Positions 38,424 through 51,100 of a stretch of DNA of 64,000 nt are shown piece by piece (within the stretch, counting starts at the first letter, position 1; the number at the start of each line of letters is the position of its first letter). The translations under genes and the position numbers were made by a program. The notes beneath the pieces were generated by a model that was given only the letters and a program-made list of their open reading frames with translations, was not told the DNA's origin and made no database searches. The stretch is from Theocolax elegans (lineage: Eukaryota > Arthropoda > Insecta > Hymenoptera > Cerocephalidae), in contig CM047431.1 in assembly GCA_026168455.1 (NCBI GenBank), forward strand, positions 62,454,910 through 62,518,909. The letters run 5' to 3'.

Positions 38424-38576
38424 CACAAGCACTGAATTCCCGCTATATTTCTTTGAAGGATTGGACACGATTTTAAAAGCTTGGTTCAAGGATACATCTT
38501 TCATTTCCATTAATAGATCTTGATTATTTAAAAATATTAGACTTCCATTTTCTGTGCAATTTTCACTGGACTCCAT
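38424..38576 (-). CDS. Candidate first coding exon of a minus-strand gene (51 codons)
   Basis: ATG at 38574-38576 opens a 51-codon frame beginning MESSENCTENGS and ending SGNSVLV. It is followed directly by GTAATT, a plausible donor, at 38423-38418. The exon is an exact multiple of three. It is acidic and polar, with no signal peptide and no recognised domain. It lies head-to-head with the plus-strand gene, across a short stretch that is richer in CpG than its surroundings. I could not find a following exon in the AT-rich, duplicated sequence to its left, so this may be a truncated gene or a chance frame. Confidence 0.35.
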
Positions 38577-38869
38577 TTCAAATAAATAATTGCCAATTAA
38601 TTCTTTTCCAATAATTCAATGGTGCAACCGTTGAAACAAAATCTCCTCCACTGTGGAAAGGCTGATTCGCAAAGCAAAGACCAAGTAATATTTATGGTCT
38701 GTTTTGCTGTAACATATGTCACGAATTCCTACGCGACGACAATACGAACGCACCTAATAGCAATGCGAGTTGGCAGTTCCGAGAATTCGGAATCGTTAGT
38801 GTTTTTAACATATCATTCGGCTCGTTAGCAGTTTTTGAAAATAGAGGACATTATTCGTAAAACTAAAAA
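38577..38869. promoter_or_regulatory. Probable bidirectional promoter and 5' UTR exon
   Basis: This ~290-bp stretch between two divergent candidate genes is locally CpG-richer (CACGAATTCCTACGCGACGA, AATACGAACGC, GAGAATTCGGAATCG) than the AT-rich DNA on both sides. A plausible 5' UTR exon of the plus-strand gene ends at 38869 before the donor GTAAGA. The next acceptor, CATTACAG, lies immediately before the ATG at 39180, so the start codon would be the first codon of exon 2. The open frame at 38619-38828 has no other support. Confidence 0.45.
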
Positions 38870-39179
38870 GTAAGAACCTTATTTTATACTTTATTTTTTA
38901 TAAAATATTTGTCAATTTTGAAACTAAACCTATAATGTGAAAAAATTTTTATTTACTTTAAAAGTTATTACCTATATGTGTAAATAAATTCATTTTTATT
39001 GAAATAAAAATACAGACATTTAAGACAAATAAAACGTATTTCAAATACGTAAATAAAATTTATATACTTTAAATATATATTACACACTTTTAAAGTAAAT
39101 ACAAATTTTTTCTCAATGTATATTTAGTGTGTATATAAAAAACAATATTTAATATAAATATTATCACTTGTCATTACAG

Positions 39180-42100
39180 ATGACTACTGAAGAGGACAGA
39201 GGATCTGCAACTACTATAATGACTGACAACAATGAGGAAAACGAGTGGCAAGTTGTTGAGAGAAAAGTATGTTTCTATTTTTATTTTTAATAATTACTTT
39301 ACTATACTAATAAACTAATATACTAATATTAGTTTAGTAATATTACTTTATTTTACTAATGTAATAATATTGTTTTCAGAAAAAAAAGGGCAGGCAAACA
39401 CGCTCACTACCAAATTATATACCACTCATCAGGGAGGTAAATATATGCTACTTAATAAATTATTTTAATTTATTTTTATCCGAACATAAGACTTAGTAAA
39501 GTATAGCAGAAGCTGTATTTTGTTATGAAACCAGAGGCGCCAAAGGCATAATTTCAAAGTATAATATATTATATGTCCTTGTAAAATTTATATCAATTAT
39601 AAAATGTGTTAGAATTCTGCAATGAGGGATCTTATACCAAATTTTATGTCTGAAGTGTACTTAGTTTAAATGATAAACAGTTTTTAATTTTAAAAATATA
39701 CATACAGTTTAATATTTTTATATTAATGCATTGTTAAGACATAAGACTTGATATAAGATCCCTCATTGCATAATTCTAACACAATTTATAATTGAAATAA
39801 ATTTTACAAGGACATAAAATACGTTTTACTTTCAAATTGTAGCTTTGACGCCTCTGGATTCAGAACAAAATACAGCTTCTGCTTTTCCAAACCTTTTCAA
39901 ACATTGCATATGTATTACAATGCATACTGAGGAATTATGTACCAACTTTTATATGTGAGCATTGAGTTGGTTTAAAGATATTTAGCAAAATGTTAATTTT
40001 GAAAATTGTAAAGTGATTTTTTCTTATCTTTTTTATTTTTTATAAACATAAGACTCGGTTAATTATCCCACAAAATATATTAGAATATGCCTGCTTAATT
40101 TGGTAAAGTTTGGAATAGCAGAAGCTGTATTTTGTTATGAAACCAGAGGCGCCAAAGGCATAATTTCAAAGTATAATATATTATATGTCCTTGTAAAATT
40201 TATATCAATTATAAAATGTGTTAGAATTCTGCAATAAGGGATCTTATACCAAATTTTATGTCTGAAGTGTACTTAGTTTAAATGATAAACAGTTTTTAAT
40301 TTTAAAAATATACATACAGTTCAATATTTTTATATTAATGCATTGTTAAAACATAAGACTTGGTATAAGATCCCTCATTGCATAATTCTAACACATTTTA
40401 TAATTGAAATAAATTTTACAAGGACATAAAATACGTTTTACTTTCAAATTATAGCTTTGACGCCTCTCGTTTCAGAACAAAATACAGCTTCTGCTTTTCC
40501 AAACCTTTTCAAACTTTGCATATGTATTACAATGCATACTGAGGAATTATGTACCAACTTTTATATGTGAGCGATGAGTTGGTTTAAAGATATTTAGCAA
40601 AATGTTATTTTGAAAATTGTAAAGTGATTTTTCTTATCTTTTTTATTTTTTATAAACATAAGACGTCGTTTAATTATCCCACAAAATATATTAGAATAAT
40701 GCCTGCTTAAATTTGGTAAAGTTTGGGAATAGCAAAGCTGTATTTGTTATGAAACCAGAGGCGCCAAAGGCATAATTCAAAGTATAATAATATTAAGATG
40801 TCCTTGTAAAATTTAATATCAATTATAAAATGTGTTAGAATTCTGCAATGAGGGATCTTATTACCAAATTTTATGTCTGACGTGTTAGCTTAGTTAAATG
40901 ATACACAGTTTTAAATTTTAAAAATAATACATACAGTTCAATATTTTTATATTAATGCATTGTTAAAACATAGACTTGGTATAAGATCCCTCATGGCATA
41001 ATTCTAACGACATTATGGAAATAAATTTTAATGCTTTTCCAAACCTTTTCAAACTTTGCATATGTATTACAATGCATACTGAGGAATTATGTACCAACTT
41101 TTATATGTGAGCGATGAGTTGGTTTAAAGATATTTAGCAAAATGTTAATTTTGAAAATTGTAAAGTGATTTTTTCTTATCTTTTTTTTTTTTATAAACAT
41201 AAGACTCGGTTAATTATCCCACAAAATATATTAGAATATGCCTGCTTAATTTGGTAAAGTTTGGAATAGCAGAAGCTGTATTTTGTTATGAAACCAGAGG
41301 CGCCAAAGGCATAATTTCAAAGTATAATATATATATGTCCTTGTAAAATTTATATCAATTATAAAATGTGTTAGAATTCTGCAATAAGGGATCTTATACC
41401 AAATTTTATGTCTGAAGTGTACTTAGTTTAAATGATAAACAGTTTTTAATTTTAAAAATATACATACAGTTCAATATTTTTATATTAATGCATTGTTAAA
41501 ACATAAGACTTGGTATAAGATCCCTCATTGCATAATTCTAACACATTTTATAATTGAAATAAATTTACAAGGACATAAAATACGTTTTACTTTCAAATTA
41601 TAGCTTTGACGCCTCTCGTTTCAGAACAAAATACAGCTTCTGCTTTTCCAAACCTTTTCAAACTTTGCATATGTATTACAATGCATACTGAGGAATTATG
41701 TACCAACTTTTATATGTGAGCGATGAGTTGGTTTAAAGATATTTAGCAAAATGTTAATTTTGAAAATTGTAAAGTGATTTTTTCTTATCTTTTTTATTTT
41801 TTATAAACATAAGACTCGGTTAATTATCCCACAAAATATATTAGAATATGCCTGCTTAATTTGGTAAAGTTTGGAATAGCAGAAGCTGTATTTTGTTATG
41901 AAACCAGAGGCGCCAAAGGCATAATTTCAAAGTATAATATATTATATGTCCTTGTAAAATTTATATCAATTATAAAATGTGTTAGAATTCTGCAATGAGG
42001 GATCTTATACCAAATTTTATGTCTGAAGTGTACTTAGTTTAAATGATAAACAGTTTTTAATTTTAAAAATATACATACAGTTCAATATTTTTATATTAAT

Positions 42101-45100
42101 GCATTGTTAAAACATAAGACTTGGTATAAGATCCCTCATTGCATAATTCTAACACATTTTATAATTGAAATAAATTTTACAAGGACATAAAATACGTTTT
42201 ACTTTCAAATTATAGCTTTGACGCCTCTCGTTTCAGAACAAAATACAGCTTCTGCTTTTCCAAACCTTTTCAAACTTTGCATATGTATTACAATGCATAC
42301 TGAGGAATTATGTACCAACTTTTATATGTGAGCGATGAGTTGGTTTAAAGATATTTAGCAAAATGTTAATTTTGAAAATTGTAAAGTGATTTTTTCTTAT
42401 CTTTTTTATTTTTTATAAACATAAGACTCGGTTAATTATCCCACAAAATATATTAGAATATGCCTGCTTAATTTGGTAAAGTTTGGAATAGCAGAAGCTG
42501 TATTTTGTTATGAAACCAGAGGCGCCAAAGGCATAATTTCAAAGTATAATATATTATATGTCCTTGTAAAATTTATTTCAATTATAAAATGTGTTAGAAT
42601 TCTGCAATGAGGGATCTTATACCAAATTTTATGTCTGAAGTGTACTTAGTTTAAATGATAAACAGTTTTTAATTTTAAAAATATACATACAGTTCAATAT
42701 TTTTATATTAATGCATTGTTAAGACATCATTTTTTCTGACAACTAAAACTATATTTTTTTTCATTATCTCCGCTGCTAATATAGTTGTATCCATAATGCA
42801 CTATATTTTATTGTTTTTTGCTGGTAATAGTTACTATATATTTCTCTCGATGTGTATGAAATTGTGACTTGTGAACAGTGAATGATTTTATTTTTAATAT
42901 CGCTGAATATATACATTTATTTTGTATCATACGTTTTGGCTCATTTATTTAAACTTTACAATTAATTGCCAGCGTATGGGATCTTAAGAGATATTAATTT
43001 TTCTATTTATAGCTTATAGAGTCTTATAGTGTAGCTTATATATGTATAACATTATTTTTACTTTTTTCTAATTTATAGGGTAGCATGGTAAATTAGTTTT
43101 GTCAGGTCTACTGGGAAATTAATTTAATATTTATATCTTATGGGGTTAAATGGTATATTATTTTTTTCTATATATAGCTTATCAAAGCGTATGGGGTTTA
43201 ATAGGAAAAATTTTTTATTCTTTACTGCCTTCTAAGGCTTATGGAAATTTAATTTTTTACATTCTTACTTATGCGGTGTTATGGGAAAATAATTGGATGT
43301 ACTTGTAGCTGTTGGGCTTAAATTATATATTAGTTTTTTGTATTTCCAGCTTATAGGGTCCTATGGGAAATAGTTGTTCTTATTTCATTCTTGTAGTGGC
43401 TGATGAGAAATTGGTTTTAAATTTTTGATGCTTAGTATGGCTGATGAAAAATAATTATTAGTATTTCTAATTTCAGTTATATAGTCTAGGCAATTTATAC
43501 TTTTTTTTCATGAAAAAAGTATATTGTCGACAAATACAATGCGTTGATAAAAAAATCAAAAAGTTGAATTAAAACCGATTTATCGCTTACATTATTAAAA
43601 CAATTAACAGAAAAAAAGCTAGCAAGTACTTTCTGTAGGCCTTGAAAATATCTATCGAATAAAAGAAAGCTTGTTAATATCACGTAATTAGTTAATTTAC
43701 AAATTAAGCTTAAATCGCAAAAATTGACATTTTTTAACCTGTCTGAAGTATCAAATCTAAGATACGAACATATTACAGAAGACATAACATTTGGCATAGA
43801 TAAAAAGTACACAAAATTTCAAATCGATATATTTTTTTAAACAACTAAAAATATATACATATAAAATATTGTGTACTACTTATCTATGCCAAATAAGATG
43901 TTTTACATTACTATCTATAGGGATTCCCATCTTTGATTGAAAACTATAGACAGATCGAAAATTGTCAATTTGGCGATTTATATTTAATGCGTTAATTAAT
44001 TAAATCAAAGTATTTAAAAAAAATATACTCTGTTGTTAATATTATCTATTATCTATTTTCTGCATCTAAAATTTTGATTATTTTAAAAGTTTGACTTCAA
44101 TTATACACTTGACGTGAAATCTCCCATATATATTTAACTTTAATAGGCTGGATCAGTGACGAAAAAGAAAAGCCAGCCATACAATTTGCGCCCTCTGGAA
44201 AACTCGAAAAATACAAAACTAAGAAGCATTGTATTCGACAAGAAGGTAATATAAGAACTAAAAATTTTAGTAAAACGAAAAACATACAAAATTTTTTTAT
44301 AAAATTCTAACTCAAGGGTTGAAAATTATGTTCTTTCCCTTTTCACAGGAGAAAGCATTTATATTAGCGAAGTCGTCGGGAGAAGCAAGTACTCAATCCC
44401 GCAAAAGCATGAAAAGCAAGGTAACATTTTTTTCTAACACGAATATTACCCTCAGTCAAATTTACTTTCAATTAATAAATAATAATAATGACTATTCACA
44501 AAAGAATATAAGTATTTTATACATAACAATAAATATTGCCGCTATTTTTCGTGTAAGTAAAAATATCCGCACGCTCGGACCTACGAGGCTAGTCGACCAG
44601 ACGTGACGTGAAATTCGACTAGCCTTCGAGATTCTCAAGAGGTGTAATTCGGTAGCCAAAACTAATTTTTTATTTATTTTAATTTACATGAACGTGCCCG
44701 CTATAGCGTAAGTTCGAGATAATATTTAATTATTTTGAATAATTACAAAAAATTAGGAATTTTATTTATTCTAATAAATATACCCGCTATTTCTCGCGTA
44801 AGTAAAAATATCCGAGCGCTCGGACCTAGGAGGCTAGTCGACCTGACGCGACGTGAAATTCGACTAGCCTTCTAGATCCTCAAGAAGTGTAATTCGGTAG
44901 CCTAAACTAATTTTTTTCTTATTTTAATTTACATGAACGTGCCCGTCATGGCATAAATTTGATTAATCAATTAATAATTTTAATTAATTACAAAAGATTA
45001 TGAATTTTATTTATAATAATAAATAAACACGCTATTTCTCGCGTAATTAAAAATATCCGAGCGCTCGGACCTACGAGGCTAGTCGACCAGACGCAACGTG

Positions 45101-48100
45101 AAATTCGACTAGCCTTCTAGATCCTCAAGAGGTGTAATTAGGTAGCCAAAACTAATTTTTTATTTATTTTAATTTACATGAACGTGCCCGCTATAGCGTA
45201 AGTTCGAGTTCATATTTAATTAATTTGAATAATTACAAAAGATTACGAATTTTATTTATTATAATAAATATACCCGCTATTTCTCGCGTAAGTAAAAATA
45301 TCCGAGCGCTCGGACCTAGGAGGCTAGTCGACCAGACGCAACGTGAAATTCGACTAGCCTTCTAGATCCTCAAGAGGTGTAATTAGGTAGCCAAAACTAA
45401 TTTTTTATTTATTTTAATTTACATGAACGTGCCCGCTATAGCGTAAGTTCGAGTTCATATTTAATTAATTTGAATAATTACAAAAGATTACGAATTTTAT
45501 TTATTATAATAAATATACCCGCTATTTCTCGCGTAAGTAAAAATATCCGAGCGCTCGGACCTAGGAGGCTAGTCGACCTGACGCGACGTGAAATTCGACT
45601 AGCCTTCTAGATCCTCAAGAGGTATTCTTCGGTAGCCAAAACTAATTTTTTATTTATTTTAATTTACATGAACGTGCCCGCTATAGCGTAAGTTCGAGAT
45701 AATATTTAATTATTTTGAATAATTACAAAAAATTACGAATTTTATTTATTATAATAAATATACCCGTTAATTCTCGCGTAAGTAAAAATATCCGAGCGCT
45801 CGGACCTAGGAGGCTAGTCGACCTGACGCGACGTGAAATTCGACTAGCCTTCTAGATCCTCAAGAGGTGTAATTAGGTAGCCAAAACTAATTTTTTATTT
45901 ATTTTAATTTACATGAACGTGCCCGCTATAGCGTAAGTTCGAGTTCATATTTAATTAATTTGAATAATTACAAAAGATTACGAATTTTATTTATTATAAT
46001 AAATATACCCGCTATTTCTCGCGTAAGTAAAAATATCCGAGCGCTCGGACCTAGGAGGCTAGTCGACCTGACGCGACGTGAAATTCGACTAGCCTTCTAG
46101 ATCCTGAAGAGGTATACTTCGGTAGCCAAAACTAATTTTTTATTTATTTTAATTTACATGAACGTGCCCGCTATAGCGTAAGTTCGAGTTAATATTTAAT
46201 TATTTTGAATAATTACAAAAGGTTAAGAATTTTATTTATTATAATAAATATACCCTCTATTTCTCGTATAAGTAAAAATATCCGAGCGCTCGGACCTAGG
46301 AGGCTAGTCGACCTGACGCGACGTGAAAATCGACTAGCCTGCTAGATCCTCAAGAGGTGTAATCCGGTAGCCAAAACTAATTTTTTATTTATTTTAATTT
46401 ACATGAACGTGCCCGCTATAGCGTAAGTTCGAGATAATATTTAATTATTTTGAATAATTACAAAAAATTACGAATTTTATTTATTATAATAAATATACCC
46501 GCTATTTTTGCGTAAGTAAAAATATCCGAGCGCTCGGACCTACGAGGCTAGTCGACCAGACGCGACGTGAAATTCGACTAGCCTTCTAGATCCTCAAGAA
46601 GTGTAATTCGGTAGCCTAAACTAATTTTTTATTTATTTTAATTTACATGAACGTGCCCCTCATGGCATAAATTTGATTAATCAATTAATAATTTTAATTA
46701 ATTACAAAAGATTATGAATTTTATTTATAATAATAAATAAACACGCTATTTCTCGCGTAATTAAAAATATCCGAGCGCTCGGACCTACGAGGCTAGTCGA
46801 CCAGACGCAACGTGAAATTCGACTAGCCTTCTAGATCCTCAAGAGGTGTAATTAGGTAGCCAAAACTAATTTTTTATTTATTTTAATTTACATGAACGTG
46901 CCCGCTATAGCGTAAGTTCGAGTTCATATTTAATTAATTTGAATAATTACAAAAGATTACGAATTTTATTTATTATAATAAATATACCCGCTATTTCTCG
47001 CGTAAGTAAAAATATCCGAGCGCTCGGACCTACGAGGCTAGTCGACCAGACGCGACGTGAAATTCGACTAGCCTTCTAGATCCTCAAGAAGTGTAATTCG
47101 GTAGCCTAAACTAATTTTTTATTTATTTTAATTTACATGAACGTGCCCGTCATGGCATAAATTTGATTAATCAATTAATAATTTTAATTAATTACAAAAG
47201 ATTATGAATTTTATTTATAATAATAAATAAACACGCTATTTCTCGCGTAATTAAAAATATCCGAGCGCTCGGACCTACGAGGCTAGTCGACCAGACGCAA
47301 CGTGAAATTCGACTAGCCTTCTAGATCCTCAAGAGGTGTAATTAGGTAGCCAAAACTAATTTTTTATTTATTTTAATTTACATGAACGTGCCCGCTATAG
47401 CGTAAGTTCGAGTTCATATTTAATTAATTTGAATAATTACAAAAGATTACGAATTTTATTTATTATAATAAATATACCCGCTATTTCTCGCGTAAGTAAA
47501 AATATCCGAGCGCTCGGACCTAGGAGGCTAGTCGACCTGACGCGACGTGAAATTCGACTAGCCTTCTAGATCCTCAAGAGGTATACTTCGGTAGCCAAAA
47601 CTAATTTTTTATTTATATTAATTTACATGAACGTGCACGCTATAGCGTAAGTTCGAGTTAATATTTAATTATTTTCAATAATTACAAAAGGTTAAGAATT
47701 TTATTTATTATAATAAATATACCCTCTATTTCTCGTATAAGTAAAAATATCCGAGCGCTCGGACCTAGGAGGCTTGTCGACCTGACGCGACGTGAAAATC
47801 GACTAGCCTGCTAGATCCTCAAGAGGTGTAATCCGGTAGCCAAAACTAATTTTTTATTTATTTTAATTTACATGAACGTGCCCGCTATAGCGTAAGTTCG
47901 AGATAATATTTAATTATTTTGAATAATTACATAAAATTACGAATTTTATTTATTATAATAAATATACCCGCTATTTCCTGCGTAAGTAAAAATATCCGAG
48001 CGCTCGGACCTAGGAGGCTAGTCGACCTGACGCGACGTGAAATTCGACTAGCCTGCTAGATCCTCAAGAGGTGTAATTAGGTAGCCAAAACTAATTTTTT

Positions 48101-51100
48101 ATTTATTTTAATTCACATGAACGTGCCCGTCATGGCATAAATTTGATTAATCAATTAATAATTTTTTTTAGTTACAAAAGATTACGAATTTTTTTATAAT
48201 AATAAATATACCCTCTATTTCTCGCGTAAGTAAAAATATCCGCACGCTCGGACCTACGAGGCTAGTCGACCAGACGCGAGGTGAAATTCGACTAGCCTTC
48301 TAGATCCTGATAGGTATACTTCGGTAGCCAAAATTAATTTTTTATTTATTTTAATTTACATGAACGTGCCCGCTATAGCGTAAGTTCGAGTTAATATTTA
48401 ATTTTTTGAATAATTACAAAAGGTTAAGAATTTTATTTATTATAATAAATATACCCTCTATTTCTCGTGTAAGTAAAAATATCCGCGCGCACGGACCTAC
48501 GAGGCTAGTCAACCAGACGCAACGTAAAATTCGACTAGCCTTCTAGATCCTCAAGAGGTGTAATTAGGTAGCCAAAACTAATTTTTTATCTATTTTAATT
48601 TACATGAACGTGCCCGCTATAGCGTAAGTTCGAGTTTATATTTGATTATTTTGAAAATTTACAAAAAATTACGAATTTTATTTATTATAATAAATATACC
48701 CGCTATTTCTCACATAAGTAAAAATATCCGTGCGACCTAGGAGGCTAGTCGACCTGATGCGACGTGAAATTCGACTAGCCTCTAGATCCTCAAGAGGTGT
48801 AATTCGGTAGCCAAAACTAATTTTTTATTTATTTTAATTTACATGAACGTGCCCGTCATGGCATAAATTTGATTAATCAATTAATAATTTTAATTAGTTA
48901 CAAAAGATTACGAATTTTATTTATTATAATAAATATACCCGTTATTTCTCGCGTAAGTAAAAATATCCGCACGCTCGGACCTACGAGGCTAGTCGACCAG
49001 ACGCGACGTGAAATTCGACTAGCCTTCTAGATCCTCAAGAGGTATACTTCGGTAGCCAAAACTAATTTTTATTTATTTTAATTTACATGAACGTGCCCGC
49101 TATAGCGTAAGTTCGAGTTAATATTTAATTATTTTGAATAATTACAAAAAATTACGAATTTTATTTATTATAATAAATATACCCGCTATTTCTCGCGTAA
49201 GTAAAAATATCCGAGCGCTCGGACCTAGGAGGCTAGTCGACCTGACGCGACGTGAAATTCGACTAGCCTTCTAGATCCTCAAGAGGTATTACTTCGGTAG
49301 CCAAAACTAATTTTTTATTTATTTTAATTTACATGAACGTGCCCGCTATAGCGTAAGTTCGAGATAATATTTAATTATTTTGAATAATTACAAAAAATTA
49401 CGAATTTATTTATTATAATAAATATACCCGCTATTTCTCGCGTAAGTAAAAATATCCGAGCGCTCGGACCTAGGAGGCTAGTCGACCTGACGCGACGTGA
49501 AATTCGACTAGCCTTCTAGATCCTCAAGAGGTATTCTTCGGTAGCCAAAACTAATTTTTTATTTATTTTAATTTACATGAACGTGCCCGCTATAGCGTAA
49601 GTTCGAGATAATATTTAATTATTTTGAATAATTACAAAAAATTACGAATTTTATTTATTATAATAAATATACCCGCTATTCTCGCGTAAGTAAAAATATC
49701 CGAGCGCTCGGACCTAGGAGGCTAGTCGACCTGACGCGACGTGAAATTCGACTAGCCTTCTAGATCCTCAAGAGGTGTAATTCGGTAGCCAAAACTAATT
49801 TTTTATTTATTTTAATTTACATGAACGTGCCCGCTATAGCGTAAGTTCAAATTAATATTTAATTATTTTGAATAATTACAAAAAGTTACGAATTTATTTA
49901 TTATAATAAATATACCCGCTATTTCTCGCGTAAGTAAAAATATCCGAGCGCTCGGACCTACGAGGCTAGTCGACCAGACGCGACGTGAAATTCGACTAGC
50001 CTTCTAGATCCTCAAGAGGTGTAATTAGGTAGCCAAAACTAATTTTTTATTTATTTTAATTTACATGAACGTGCCCGCTATAGCGTAAGTTCGAGTTTAT
50101 ATTTAATTATTTTGAATAATTACAAAAAATTACGAATTTTATTTATAATAATAAATATACCCTCTATCTCTCGCGTAAGTAAAAATATCCGAACGCTCGG
50201 ACCTACGAGGCTAGTCGACCTGACGCGACGTGAAATTCGACTAGCCTTCTAGATCCTGAAGAGGTATACTTCGGTAGCCAAAACTAATTTTTATTTATTT
50301 TAATTCACATGAACGTCCCCGTCATGGCATAAATTTGATTAATCAATTAATAATTTAACTAGTTACAAAAAATTATGAATTTTATTTATTATAATAAATA
50401 TACCTGCTATTTCTCGCGTAAGTAAAAATATCCGAGCGCTCGGACCTACGAGGCTAATCGACCAAACGAGACATGAAATTCGACTAGCCTTCTAGATCCT
50501 CAAGAGGTAGCCAAAACTAATTTTTTATTTATTTTAATTTACATGAACGTGCCCGCTATAGCGTAAGTTCGAGTTCATATTTAATTAATTTGAATAATTA
50601 CAAAAGATTACGAATTTTATTTATTATAATAATATACCCGCTATTTTTTGCGTAAGTAAAAATATCCGAGCGCTCGGACCTAGAGGCTAGTCGACCAGAC
50701 GCGACGTGAAATTCGACTAGCCTGCTAGATCCTCAAGAGGTGTAATTAGGTAGCCAAAACTAATTTTTTATTTATTTTAATTCACATGAACGTGCCCGTC
50801 ATGGCATAAATTTGATTAATCAATTAATAATTTTTTTTAGTTACAAAAGATTACGAATTTTTTTATAATAATAAATATACCCTCTATTTCTCGCGTAAGT
50901 AAAAATATCCGCACGCTCGGACCTACGAGGCTAGTCGACCAGACGCGAGGTGAAATTCGACTAGCCTTCTAGATCCTGATAGGTATACTTCGGTAGCCAA
51001 AATTAATTTTTTATTTATTTTAATTTACATGAACGTGCCCGCTATAGCGTAAGTTCGAGTTAATATTTAATTATTTTGAATAATTACAAAAGGTTAAGAA

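Noticed and set aside
43495..43812. 105-codon minus-strand frame
   Set aside because: AT-rich, with no motif or splice support, and it overlaps a degenerate transposon with inverted repeats inside an intron.
44586..44650. Possible hammerhead ribozyme in the satellite core (CTGAYGCGACGTGAAA)
   Set aside because: The bases before CTGA pair with the bases after GAAA as one stem, which is the wrong topology for a hammerhead, and the invariant CTGANGA is not met (CTGACGC or CTGATGC).
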